64,000 nucleotides of DNA, taken from Gammaproteobacteria bacterium. Lineage in GTDB: Bacteria > Pseudomonadota > Gammaproteobacteria > Pseudomonadales > JAUIET01. Positions 8,166 to 16,479 of this stretch are shown in pieces. The notes below the pieces were generated by a model that had not been told where the DNA came from, made no database searches, and saw only the letters and a list, made by a program, of their open reading frames with translations. The translations under genes and the position numbers were made by a program. The DNA lies in assembly GCA_030429735.1 (NCBI GenBank), contig JAUIET010000002.1, forward strand, positions 666,414 to 730,413. The letters are read 5' to 3'. Every line of letters starts with the position of its first letter. Position 1 is the first letter of the stretch.

Positions 8166-9581
8166 TTAAGCGTTACCGGGTCGCGGGTTCAATTGAGTTT
8201 CTCTGGGTTCCTGCTCTCGCCTTGTATCGCGCAAGGCCAAATCAAGTTCAGTGATCAGAAATTTGAATTCTGCATTCGTTACTGGCGTCGCTCCATTGTG
8301 GAAAGCGTGTTGCATCAGCGTGTTAAACAGTGTCAACACGTCCGGGTTTGCTTGTTCGGTGATAAACAATCTCACCGATTGCTCAGACTTCAGACCTTTA
8401 GAGCCGAGCCAGTCCAGCACTTTAAAGCTATGAGCAGCGGCATCTTCGCTGCGATAGTCGCGAATCAACCTGCGTTTTAACTGCTCATCCGGTGGATAGG
8501 CGATAGCAAGCAGTCGGCTGAGCAAGCCTCCGGTTTTTAGCTTCTTAACTGCAACCGCAAGCACCAGGGTGGTCATCCCAATCGCGGCAAGCCAAAGCAG
8601 CATGTGACTCGACCAAAAACTCTGCCGTGATGAATCGTTAGGTGAGCCCGCCATACCGACAAGCAGCGGTTGCGCGGGAAGATGGATTTGCTCGAAGTCG
8701 GAGGTGCGTGTGTTCCACCAATGAAACGCGATGGCGGGTAATGTATACGAGCCGGCCTCCTCGGCAACATAGCTGACAACTTCCCGTCGCAACGCGATAT
8801 AGGTGCCACGATTTACCCTGTCTTCCAGACGCGCCGGCCTCATGTACGCGGCCAGGCCTGGTGTTGAGCTGATATTGATGGCAGGCAGCATCATGGCTGC
8901 GACGTTTTCTGCGCGTAGCGTTATCGTTCGCCTGATGGCGTCGCCAACCCTAAGTACTGGCGTGTCGGCGTCGCTGTTCAGTGGTTTGTCGAATTCATCG
9001 CTTACGCTGAAATAAGTAGAGGCTATCCATTGCGTCACAGAGCTTGTTCGGATCTCGTCCGGTAACAATGATAAAAATTCCATTTGCTTCGTTTGCAGAA
9101 CGCCGCTGATCGCCGACGTTGGCGCATCGGGATTGGCGATCGATACGCTTAGCTCGATTGGCGGCAGAGAGAATCGACCAGCTCTCTGTGGGTAAATCGT
9201 GATAGTCCAGAGTTGCACGGACCACGTGGTACCAGATTCCCGGCGAGACGAGTTAACAGCAAATTTGTTGCGCCTTAGAACAATAGCATCGTCTAATTCG
9301 AAGCGCCCAACGTGCGAGCCACCACTGAACCAGCTATCCGTCGCCACCTCTATGTTCAGTTCAAGTTGCTGACCAATCACCCCGCCTGATGCCGGCTGTA
9401 TCCAGCTTTTGAGTCGTACGCGATCTTCTTTAACCATTTGTTCCAGGCTTGGTGAGCTTGCATCACCTGCTAACATGTCGGTACTTGCTGCCTGCGCGCT
9501 GTTTGCATACGCCGTTGTTGCCTGACTGATACCGACAATGCTTGCCAGTATCACGCAAAGTAGCCTGCGACTAGCGCTCAT
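8166..9581 (-). CDS. batD: BatD-like protein (aerotolerance operon)
   Basis: Large extracytoplasmic Bat protein, 471 residues from the chosen ATG. It has a signal peptide (RLLCVILASIVGISQATTAYA), beta-rich BatD-type domains with paired 'PAINISSTPG'/'PAIAFHWW' segments, then a single membrane helix (MLLWLAAIGMTTLVLAVAV, about 355-373) and a cytoplasmic tail. The ORF track begins at a GTG (9599); the ATG at 9581 is preceded by GGAGGG at ideal spacing and overlaps the end of batB/C by 11 nt, so it is the better start. Bat proteins are linked to aerotolerance or envelope stress with MoxR ATPases, but their molecular job is poorly defined. Family assignment rests on context and domain layout. Confidence 0.8.
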   Translation of the reverse strand: MSASRRLLCVILASIVGISQATTAYANSAQAASTDMLAGDASSPSLEQMVKEDRVRLKSWIQPASGGVIGQQLELNIEVATDSWFSGGSHVGRFELDDAIVLRRNKFAVNSSRRESGTTWSVQLWTITIYPQRAGRFSLPPIELSVSIANPDAPTSAISGVLQTKQMEFLSLLPDEIRTSSVTQWIASTYFSVSDEFDKPLNSDADTPVLRVGDAIRRTITLRAENVAAMMLPAINISSTPGLAAYMRPARLEDRVNRGTYIALRREVVSYVAEEAGSYTLPAIAFHWWNTRTSDFEQIHLPAQPLLVGMAGSPNDSSRQSFWSSHMLLWLAAIGMTTLVLAVAVKKLKTGGLLSRLLAIAYPPDEQLKRRLIRDYRSEDAAAHSFKVLDWLGSKGLKSEQSVRLFITEQANPDVLTLFNTLMQHAFHNGATPVTNAEFKFLITELDLALRDTRREQEPRETQLNPRPGNA

Positions 9582-11259
9582 CGCGGCCCTCCGCTGCACT
9601 CGAATTCGATTGCAGTTGCATTTGAAACTTTACCGCGAGAAATCGTGCCGGATTTTGCTGAACCTGTTTCATCCATTGTTGTTGAATGCGTTCATCTGAC
9701 AAAATCTGATCTGCGTTAAACTGCGCCTGTGTTCGTTGTTCCATGCTCTGTTGATCTGCCCCATCGGCGCGTTGTGGCGCGTTACCGAGCTCACGGCTTA
9801 GCTCTCCAGGCTCCGCCTGCTGGCTTTCACTCATCCGATTGATGTCGTCGATCAGGGTTTGGATGATACGGCGGTTTTTAGCCGCGGCGGTATGGTCCGG
9901 TGCACGATTCAGTAATTCTGTGTAAAGTTCTACCGCTTTAACATAGTGCTGAGCATGTGCCAACGCATTTGCCTGATTGAATAAGCCATTGTCGGAGTTG
10001 ACACTTGCGAACACCTCAGCGGCTTCAATGAACTGCTCATTCATGTACAAAGCAACCCCGCGTGACATCGCACTCCCATAGAGCCCGGCGGCGCGTTGAT
10101 ACTCGCCTCGCTCGAAGAAATAGCGTGCCTGTTGATCTTTGCTAACCCACAGATCAATAAAGCGCTGCATAAGCGTGTTATCGTGCTGCGTTTCATCGGC
10201 AGGCGGTGTCTGGGCGTATGCGACCTTGCTATCCGTCAGTCCCAGGCCGAGTACTAAACCCAGTGCCCAACAATATTGGATAGTCCAACCTCGTCTGAAG
10301 GTCAGTAAGCATAGCACTACGATCGGAAACAGCAGATAGTATCCGGCATCAATCCAGGGTCGCTGTTCATCGTCTACAAAAAGGTAATGATTCTTTATCC
10401 GCCAGTTGATTTGCCGCATGTCCTGTTGGTCAGCGCTCAGTGACTGATAATGTGCATTGGTTTGATCCGCGAGTTCTCGCAATGAATCTTCATCCAGCGG
10501 TGTATAGTCCAGGCCGTAGGCAGAGCCTGATGCGTCACCCCTCTGATTTTTCCCCACCCCCAGTATCAGCAGTTGATGAGGTAGCCTGGCAAAATAGTCT
10601 GCCAGCAACTGTTCTGAATCCGGTTCAACCGAGTCGGTTATCAACAGCACGCTGGCGGGCACACCGCTGGCAATATACTCTGACTGACTCAGAATTTTGT
10701 CCAGAACCGGAATGACACTGGCAGCCGATTTACCCTGCCGTGGCATCATCTCATTGTCGATAGCATCAAGAAAGTGCCACACAATATCCAGATCATTGGT
10801 TAAAGGGATGACAGTGTGGGCACTGCCTGAATAAACAATCAGGCCGCTGCGCGCGCCAGCGCGCATCGCCAACAGGTCATTTATTTTCTGTTTGCTGCGT
10901 TCCAGGCGGCTGGGCTGCACATCGGTCTGCAGCATGGAACGAGACGCATCCAGTACGACCAGTAGCATGGCTTCGTCTTCGCTCAACGGCGATGATTGGC
11001 GCTGCCAGGTAGGCCCAGCCAATGCCAGAATGCAGCAAAACGTGAGCAAAAGCAGGGTGTTCAATGGTGTAACAATCTTGCGTCGTTCGGCGCGGTTGCT
11101 GAGTAAGCGCTCAATATGTGGTGCTAAAAGGCGGCTGCCGCCGTCATGCTGTCTGCCGGCGCGAGACAGTACTGCCCAGCCCAGTACCAGCATCGGGATT
11201 GCTAACAGCCAAACGGGTCGCAACCAATGAAAATTCTGTGCGATCAGTTCGAGGCTCAT
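9571..11259 (-). CDS. BatB/BatC fusion: VWA domain plus TPR
   Basis: Membrane protein of 562 residues combining BatB and BatC functions. Two N-terminal helices flank a short loop, then a von Willebrand A domain with MIDAS motif DASRS (in VVLDASRSMLQTD), a further membrane segment (YYLLFPIVVLCLLTFRRGW) and a periplasmic TPR region (FFERGEYQRAAGLY and AVELYTELLNRAPDHTAAA). The tail is Gln-rich. The ORF track start (11337) lies inside batA; the ATG at 11259 forms an ATGA overlap with the batA stop, indicating translational coupling. VWA-TPR fusions are common in gammaproteobacterial Bat operons. It is likely a partner of BatA, BatD and MoxR in an inner-membrane complex. Confidence 0.85.
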   Translation of the reverse strand: MSLELIAQNFHWLRPVWLLAIPMLVLGWAVLSRAGRQHDGGSRLLAPHIERLLSNRAERRKIVTPLNTLLLLTFCCILALAGPTWQRQSSPLSEDEAMLLVVLDASRSMLQTDVQPSRLERSKQKINDLLAMRAGARSGLIVYSGSAHTVIPLTNDLDIVWHFLDAIDNEMMPRQGKSAASVIPVLDKILSQSEYIASGVPASVLLITDSVEPDSEQLLADYFARLPHQLLILGVGKNQRGDASGSAYGLDYTPLDEDSLRELADQTNAHYQSLSADQQDMRQINWRIKNHYLFVDDEQRPWIDAGYYLLFPIVVLCLLTFRRGWTIQYCWALGLVLGLGLTDSKVAYAQTPPADETQHDNTLMQRFIDLWVSKDQQARYFFERGEYQRAAGLYGSAMSRGVALYMNEQFIEAAEVFASVNSDNGLFNQANALAHAQHYVKAVELYTELLNRAPDHTAAAKNRRIIQTLIDDINRMSESQQAEPGELSRELGNAPQRADGADQQSMEQRTQAQFNADQILSDERIQQQWMKQVQQNPARFLAVKFQMQLQSNSSAAEGRDER

Positions 11260-12260
11260 GCGATTTCCACGGTCTCTGCACTGCGCTGTTTGACGCGTAT
11301 TGACGCAAACAGAATAAAGCCAATGTAGCCCAGACAAACCAGGGTTAAAGGCCAGTGAAACAGACTCTGTCTTGGGCGGAAGCTCAGTGTTTCGAATAGC
11401 TCGGGTTCCAGATCGGTAATCGCCTGATAGGCTGCCAGCAACTGTTGCCGGTCCAGCGCCTGGTAGTACTGGCCAGCAGTTAATTCAGCAACGCGCTCAA
11501 GCACGGCCTCATCCATGGCTTCTTCGCCAATTGTCGCTGGGTCGCCAATCGCTATCGTGTAGATGGTTAAACCCTTTTGCCGGGCAACCTTGGCGGCTTC
11601 GATTGGTGGTACCTTGCTGCCAGTGTCATTGCCATCGGTTAATACGATCAGCACACGACTTTCGCTTTCGCTGCGTTCAAACAGTTTGATTGCCAGCCCG
11701 ATAGCGTCGCCAAACACGGTACTCTGTCCCGCCATGCCTATGGCGGTTTCATCCAGTAAGGTCTGCCACGCGATATGGTCTTCGGTAAAAGGTGTTTGCA
11801 GGAAAGCCGCATCGCCGAACACAATCAAGCCAAGCCGATCATGTTTCCGCCGTGCTGCGAATTCGCGGAGCACGGATTTGACAGCAGTGAGTCGATCCAC
11901 CTTCTTGTCGGCTTCGGTCGGTAAAGAAAAATCTCTGGTCTGCATGGACGCGGACAAATCCACTGCAACCATCAGATCCCGAGCCGATTTACTTCGCTCG
12001 ATGGGTTCGCCTACTTTCTCAGGTGCGCTTAGTGCGATGATCAGCAAGCACCAGGCGATCAAGTGCCAACCTGCCAGCCACCAGGATTGTGATGGAATGT
12101 CAGCCCCCGAACCTGGTGGCGTGTCAGAAAACCTCGCCAGTACATCAAAGAATGGCAGCTGCAATGACGTGCGTGCTTCGCGGTGTGGGCTAACAAGCCA
12201 GACCACCAGGGCTGGCAGGGGCAGCAAAGCCGCTGCCCACGGCGCAGTAAATTCAATCAC
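11256..12260 (-). CDS. batA: BatA-like VWA domain protein
   Basis: Inner-membrane VWA protein, 334 residues from the chosen GTG. A first helix (FTAPWAAALLPLPALVVWLV) and a second (WWLAGWHLIAWCLLIIALSAP) precede the VWA domain with MIDAS motif DLSAS (VAVDLSASMQTRDFS). The second MIDAS Thr/Asp area is near LIVLTDGNDTGS. A C-terminal helix (WPLTLVCLGYIGFILFA) follows. The ORF track starts at 12350, inside the upstream gene. GTG at 12260 gives VIEFTAPW and overlaps the upstream stop by 8 nt with AGGAA ahead, matching the tight packing of the operon. The metal site is intact, so ligand binding as in other VWA proteins is expected. Confidence 0.85.
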   Translation of the reverse strand: MIEFTAPWAAALLPLPALVVWLVSPHREARTSLQLPFFDVLARFSDTPPGSGADIPSQSWWLAGWHLIAWCLLIIALSAPEKVGEPIERSKSARDLMVAVDLSASMQTRDFSLPTEADKKVDRLTAVKSVLREFAARRKHDRLGLIVFGDAAFLQTPFTEDHIAWQTLLDETAIGMAGQSTVFGDAIGLAIKLFERSESESRVLIVLTDGNDTGSKVPPIEAAKVARQKGLTIYTIAIGDPATIGEEAMDEAVLERVAELTAGQYYQALDRQQLLAAYQAITDLEPELFETLSFRPRQSLFHWPLTLVCLGYIGFILFASIRVKQRSAETVEIA

Positions 12261-12798
12261 TGCCGCGCGGTTCCTGAGCTGCCTGGTGCGTGCGAACCCA
12301 CATCTCACACCTGTCCAGCAGTTCGTCCGCTTCTGCGGGGGCCACTGCATGCTCTATTCGCCCTTGATAGGCCAATGCGTGCAAGACGGTCAGGTTGCTG
12401 TCATCGAATACTTGTCTTTTGACATTGCTATTCAGGAATTCCAACCAGGCCTGACCGCTGAGCGAGGCAACGTCGGTGCGCGGGTAGGCCTTGAGTGCCG
12501 TTGATTTTAAAACACTTGGTAACGCACTCAGGGTGCGCACCAGCTCAGTGCCTGATGCGTGTTGCGCGTTGCGTAACTCGGTGATTGTCTTCAGCGCATC
12601 GCGCCGATACTGATTGCTGCGCCACTTACCGAACGCCTGATATGTTGCCATTACGAGCAGGGCTAACAGAATCAGGCCTGCCACTTTCCAGGCCGGTGTT
12701 ACAGGCATCCAGGAGACCGCAGGTGGTATAACGATTTCCTCGATACCCCGTATCGTGTAGTTACCAAAATCAGGATTTGATATCGCAGTGTCAGGCAT
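12253..12798 (-). CDS. DUF4381 domain membrane protein of the Bat operon
   Basis: A 181-residue protein with one membrane helix (WKVAGLILLALLVMATYQAF, about residues 36-55) and a cytoplasmic helical domain rich in Arg and Leu. This is the layout of DUF4381 proteins that sit between DUF58 and BatA genes. The ORF track entry begins at 13149, within the DUF58 gene in another frame; the ATG at 12798 (MPDTAISNPDFGNY) overlaps the DUF58 stop by 8 nt, as elsewhere in this operon. Function is unknown. Its constant place suggests it connects the DUF58/MoxR part to the VWA membrane proteins. Confidence 0.8.
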   Translation of the reverse strand: MPDTAISNPDFGNYTIRGIEEIVIPPAVSWMPVTPAWKVAGLILLALLVMATYQAFGKWRSNQYRRDALKTITELRNAQHASGTELVRTLSALPSVLKSTALKAYPRTDVASLSGQAWLEFLNSNVKRQVFDDSNLTVLHALAYQGRIEHAVAPAEADELLDRCEMWVRTHQAAQEPRGSD

Positions 12799-13843
12799 TC
12801 TTGGCTTGGTACTTTTGGCGAATGTTCCCGTTTGGGGTGGTGTTATCACTAATACAGCGGCGTAATTGCCGGTAGCTTTCATCAATGGTGTTGAGCTCAA
12901 TATGCACAACTCCCGCTGATTGCAGCGTGCGTCGAAGTTGCTCCACCCGCTGCTGTTGATGCGTATTGAAACTCCCAGTAAGCAATTTATCGTTGGTATT
13001 AACGGCAAGCTGCATCGCGCCATTACTGGCGATAAACTGCTTACCGCTTGGCAGCGCCAGCTCAATCGGGTCAGTGATCTGAGCAACAAACACATCGTTG
13101 TACAAGGCCAGGCTTTTGATCTGTTGAGCCGCGTTCTTGTCCAGGTCATGCATGTCGCTGATTAATACGATAAGGTAGTCTCTGGCGCACAAACGACTGA
13201 GTCGGCTGAGTACAGTGGATAGCTGAGTAGTCGGCAATGCGCCAGTATTTATCTGCCTGTGGCTGATCAGAGCCTGGTTGATGGTGGCCAGCGTTTTAAA
13301 GTCTCGTAACAGCATGTGCTGGCTTCTATGTGGTCTGGCTTCAACCACATCCTGATCACCAAAAATCAGGCTGGCAACCGCATCGCCCAGTTTTAGCTGA
13401 CGCCAGGCGAGCAGGGCAAACACTTCACCTGCCACAACCGATTTGAGTTTCTGGTGGCTACCAAACATCATTCCTTGACGTTGATCGCAGGCGAGCATAA
13501 CAGGGCGTTCGCGCTCCTCAGTAAACACTCGTACGTGTGGTTTTCTGGTTCGGTGGGTAACCTTCCAATCCATTGTGCGAATGTCATCCCCTTGCCGGTA
13601 ATGCGCTAACTCTTCAAAGTTCAAACCGCGACCGCGATGACGGGAACTGTGCCGCCCGATGAATTGATTCTTGATGGCCATTGCCGGATTAAGCACAAAG
13701 CCGTTGGCCTGGTTGCGCAATGCCACCAGATCTTTCACGCTAAGCTGCAGTCGAGGGTCTGAACTCTGCAGGGTGTGCCTGTCGTTTTCCTGGGCGGAGT
13801 ATGAATGCTCCTCAGGCGTTTGCGACTTGACGAAGAATTTCAT
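12791..13843 (-). CDS. DUF58 domain protein
   Basis: Cytoplasmic DUF58 protein of about 350 residues, with the signature block GRGLNFEELAHYRQGDDIR followed by TMDWKVTHRTRKPHVRVF. A VWA-like fold is expected after it, but MIDAS residues are not evident. DUF58 proteins are regular partners of MoxR ATPases. The start is uncertain: candidates are ATG at 13885, 13855 and 13843. I chose 13843 (MKFFVKSQTPEEHS) because it gives the shortest overlap (32 nt) with the moxR 3' end and has AGGA about 10 nt upstream. It is followed by DUF4381 with an 8-nt overlap. Confidence 0.85.
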   Translation of the reverse strand: MKFFVKSQTPEEHSYSAQENDRHTLQSSDPRLQLSVKDLVALRNQANGFVLNPAMAIKNQFIGRHSSRHRGRGLNFEELAHYRQGDDIRTMDWKVTHRTRKPHVRVFTEERERPVMLACDQRQGMMFGSHQKLKSVVAGEVFALLAWRQLKLGDAVASLIFGDQDVVEARPHRSQHMLLRDFKTLATINQALISHRQINTGALPTTQLSTVLSRLSRLCARDYLIVLISDMHDLDKNAAQQIKSLALYNDVFVAQITDPIELALPSGKQFIASNGAMQLAVNTNDKLLTGSFNTHQQQRVEQLRRTLQSAGVVHIELNTIDESYRQLRRCISDNTTPNGNIRQKYQAKNA

Positions 13844-14780
13844 CAACAATGTCATCCTGAGAGATGCCGTCAGCCACGGCTTCATAGCTGACCGTTAAAC
13901 GGTGCCTTAATACGGCATGAGCAATGCTACGCACGTCATCAGGGTCAACGAAATCTTTCCCTTGCAGCCACGCGACGGCCCTGCTGGCGCGATCAAGGGC
14001 TATGCTGGCTCGTGGGCTTGCGCCCGCGATCAACCAGTGGCGCAAGTCGCTGTTGGCGTAGCGATCGGGGTGACGGCTGGCCATAACAATATCAACGATA
14101 TAACGTTCCAGCGATTCAGACACATGAACAGCTTTGATTTGCGCTCGCGCCGCAAAAATATCATCGGCTGACACACTGGCTGACTCAAGATTGACGTGTG
14201 TCCCTTCTTCACTGCGAACCAGGCGGATCACGTCTAACTCGGCATCATCGTCCGGGTAGTCGATGAGAATTTTTAGCAAAAACCTGTCGGTTTGCGCCTC
14301 CGGAAGCGGGTAGGTGCCTTCCTGGTCAATGGGATTTTGCGTGGCCAGCACCATGAACAAGTCTGGCATAGGGTAGCTTTTGCCGGCAACCGTCACTTGT
14401 CGCTCTTCCATCGCTTCCAATAAAGCGGACTGTACTTTTGCCGGTGCGCGGTTAATTTCATCAGCCAATACAAGGTTAGCAAACAAGGGGCCAGGTTCGA
14501 ATACCAGCTGCTGTTGCCCGCCTTCGCTATGGAATGCCTCGGTACCAGTGACATCCGATGGCAGAAGATCGGGTGTGAATTGAATGCGATTCAGACTGAT
14601 ATCAAGTACCTGTGCCAGCGCTTTCACCGAGCGCGTTTTCGCCGTACCCGGCAGGCCTTCAAGCAATAGGTTGCCATTGCACAATAAGCCGATCAGTAAC
14701 TGTCGGGCAACCCTGGGTTGGCCAACAACCACGTCGCTGATTGCCTGTTCAACGGCCAGAAGCCTAGCGGGTGTAGTCAT
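13812..14780 (-). CDS. MoxR family AAA+ ATPase
   Basis: Cytoplasmic AAA+ ATPase of 322 residues, first gene of the Bat operon. Walker A is GLPGTAKT (about residue 40), Walker B is VLADEINRAP, and the sensor-1 region reads MVLATQNPIDQEGTYPLPEAQ, a hallmark of MoxR proteins. The C-terminal helical lid carries sensor 2 (GASPRASIAL). MoxR ATPases act as chaperone-like motors that mature or insert metal centres or partner VWA proteins. Here the partners are presumably the DUF58 and BatA/BatB products. It is divergent from the first sulfatase gene with a 169-nt gap between starts. Confidence 0.92.
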   Translation of the reverse strand: MTTPARLLAVEQAISDVVVGQPRVARQLLIGLLCNGNLLLEGLPGTAKTRSVKALAQVLDISLNRIQFTPDLLPSDVTGTEAFHSEGGQQQLVFEPGPLFANLVLADEINRAPAKVQSALLEAMEERQVTVAGKSYPMPDLFMVLATQNPIDQEGTYPLPEAQTDRFLLKILIDYPDDDAELDVIRLVRSEEGTHVNLESASVSADDIFAARAQIKAVHVSESLERYIVDIVMASRHPDRYANSDLRHWLIAGASPRASIALDRASRAVAWLQGKDFVDPDDVRSIAHAVLRHRLTVSYEAVADGISQDDIVDEILRQVANA

Positions 14781-14949
14781 TCAATGATATCGGCACAATT
14801 TAGTGTATTTGGATTGGGAAACGGACACACAGTTTAATGGAATCAGGCGTTAAGGTCCAAGACAAGCCAGCTGCATTCTGTAGTATGATGTGAACTGGCG
14901 TCCTAATAACTTCATGCGCTCAATACCTGTGGATCTGGTGGACTTTACA

Positions 14950-16479
14950 ATGAAAATTTTACCTCGCATTTGCTTTTTACTGCTTGCTAATGTCGCCCTG
15001 TCGGGCGCGGCGTTTGCCGCGGATAAGCCCAATATTCTGGTGATCATGGGTGACGATATTGGCTTCTGGAATTTAAGCACTAACAATATGGGTATGATGG
15101 GTTATCAAACGCCGAACATTGATCGTATCGCCAGAGAGGGGCTGAAATTCACCGATTACTATGGCGAGCAAAGCTGTACTGCCGGGCGCTCCGCGTTCAT
15201 CACCGGGCAGCACCCCATTCGCACTGGTCTGACCAAGGTTGGCGCACCAGGTGCTGACACAGGCATCAGTCCCAAAGATCCCACCCTGGCAGAGCTGCTT
15301 AAGCCCCTCGGGTATACCTCGGGTCAGTTCGGCAAAAACCACCTGGGTGATCGCGATGAGTTTTTGCCAACCAATCATGGTTTCGATGAGTTTTTCGGCA
15401 ACCTGTATCACCTGAACGCCGAAGAAGCCCCCGAAGACCCTGACTACCCGAAAGATCCTGCATTCAATAAAGCGTTTGGGCCAAGAGGTGTGATCCACAG
15501 TTACGCGGATGGGCGAATCGAAGACAGTGGTCCGTTGACTCAAAAGCGAATGGAAACGGTGGACGAGGAGTTTCTGGGTTCAGCGCTCAAATTTATAGAC
15601 AGCGCTCACAGCAAGAACAAGCCGTTTTTTGTCTGGTTTAACTCCACACGTATGCACTACCACACCTACGTTAAGGACGAGAATCTGGGTAAATCCGGTC
15701 AGGGTTTTTATAACGATGGCATGCTGGAACATGACGACCACGTAGGCACTTTACTGGCCAAGCTTGATCAATTGGGCATCGACAACAATACGATTGTTAT
15801 ATACACGACCGACAATGGCCCACATTACAACATGTGGCCAGATGGCGCGATTACACCTTTTCGTGGCGAGAAAAACACCAACTGGGAAGGCGGCTTCAGG
15901 GTGCCTGCGATGGTGCGTTGGCCCGCAAAGATTGAGGCTGGCCGAATCAGCAATGACATAATGTCGCATCAGGACTGGGTGCCTACCTTAATGTCGGCGG
16001 CCGGTGCGCCTGGCATCAAACAGAAGTTGCTGGCCGGCCATGCTGTTGGCGGTAAAAACTTCAAAGTGCACTTGGACGGCTACGACTTTATTCCGCACTT
16101 GGTCGAGAAAAAGAAAGGTCCCAGGGAGGTCTTCCATTACTTTAGTGATGATGGAAAGCTGATCTCAACGCGCGTGGGTGATTGGAAAATTGTGTTTGCT
16201 GAGCAGCGATCCAAGCGTTTTGATGTATGGCGAGATCCTTTTGTAACCTTGCGAATTCCTAAAATGTTCCACCTGCGGCGTGACCCGTTCGAGCGTGCTG
16301 ACACTGATTCAAACGCTTACAATGAGTGGTGGACGCGAAAAATACCGATTGCCATGGGCCTGGGTCTCAGGGAAGTGGGTGCGTTTATCAAAACGCTTCA
16401 TGCGTTTCCTCCGAGACAGCGCCCGGCAACCTTTACCATTGATCAAATCATGGAAACCGTACCCAAGCCACAGGGTTGA
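14950..16479 (+). CDS. Secreted arylsulfatase-type sulfatase (copy 1)
   Basis: Type I formylglycine sulfatase, 509 residues, with signal peptide MKILPRICFLLLANVALSGA then AFA. The metal-binding start is KPNILVIMGDDIG. The maturation motif CTAGR has its Cys at about residue 76 and is followed by SAFITGQHPIRTGL; this fits C-T/S-x-x-R with Ala in place of the usual Pro. FGKNHLG carries the conserved Lys/His pair and IYTTDNGPH the second metal Asp-Asn. The ORF track start (14890) is upstream; the ATG at 14950 begins a proper signal peptide. A TGATG overlap couples it to the multihaem cytochrome. No formylglycine-generating enzyme is in view. The sulfate ester substrate is unknown. It is a close paralog of the gene at 21449. 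Confidence 0.9.
   Translation: MKILPRICFLLLANVALSGAAFAADKPNILVIMGDDIGFWNLSTNNMGMMGYQTPNIDRIAREGLKFTDYYGEQSCTAGRSAFITGQHPIRTGLTKVGAPGADTGISPKDPTLAELLKPLGYTSGQFGKNHLGDRDEFLPTNHGFDEFFGNLYHLNAEEAPEDPDYPKDPAFNKAFGPRGVIHSYADGRIEDSGPLTQKRMETVDEEFLGSALKFIDSAHSKNKPFFVWFNSTRMHYHTYVKDENLGKSGQGFYNDGMLEHDDHVGTLLAKLDQLGIDNNTIVIYTTDNGPHYNMWPDGAITPFRGEKNTNWEGGFRVPAMVRWPAKIEAGRISNDIMSHQDWVPTLMSAAGAPGIKQKLLAGHAVGGKNFKVHLDGYDFIPHLVEKKKGPREVFHYFSDDGKLISTRVGDWKIVFAEQRSKRFDVWRDPFVTLRIPKMFHLRRDPFERADTDSNAYNEWWTRKIPIAMGLGLREVGAFIKTLHAFPPRQRPATFTIDQIMETVPKPQG

Noticed and set aside
11563-12504. 313-residue plus-strand frame opposite batA
   Set aside because: Antisense to batA, which has an intact VWA domain and fits the overlapping operon; no family resemblance in the opposite frame.
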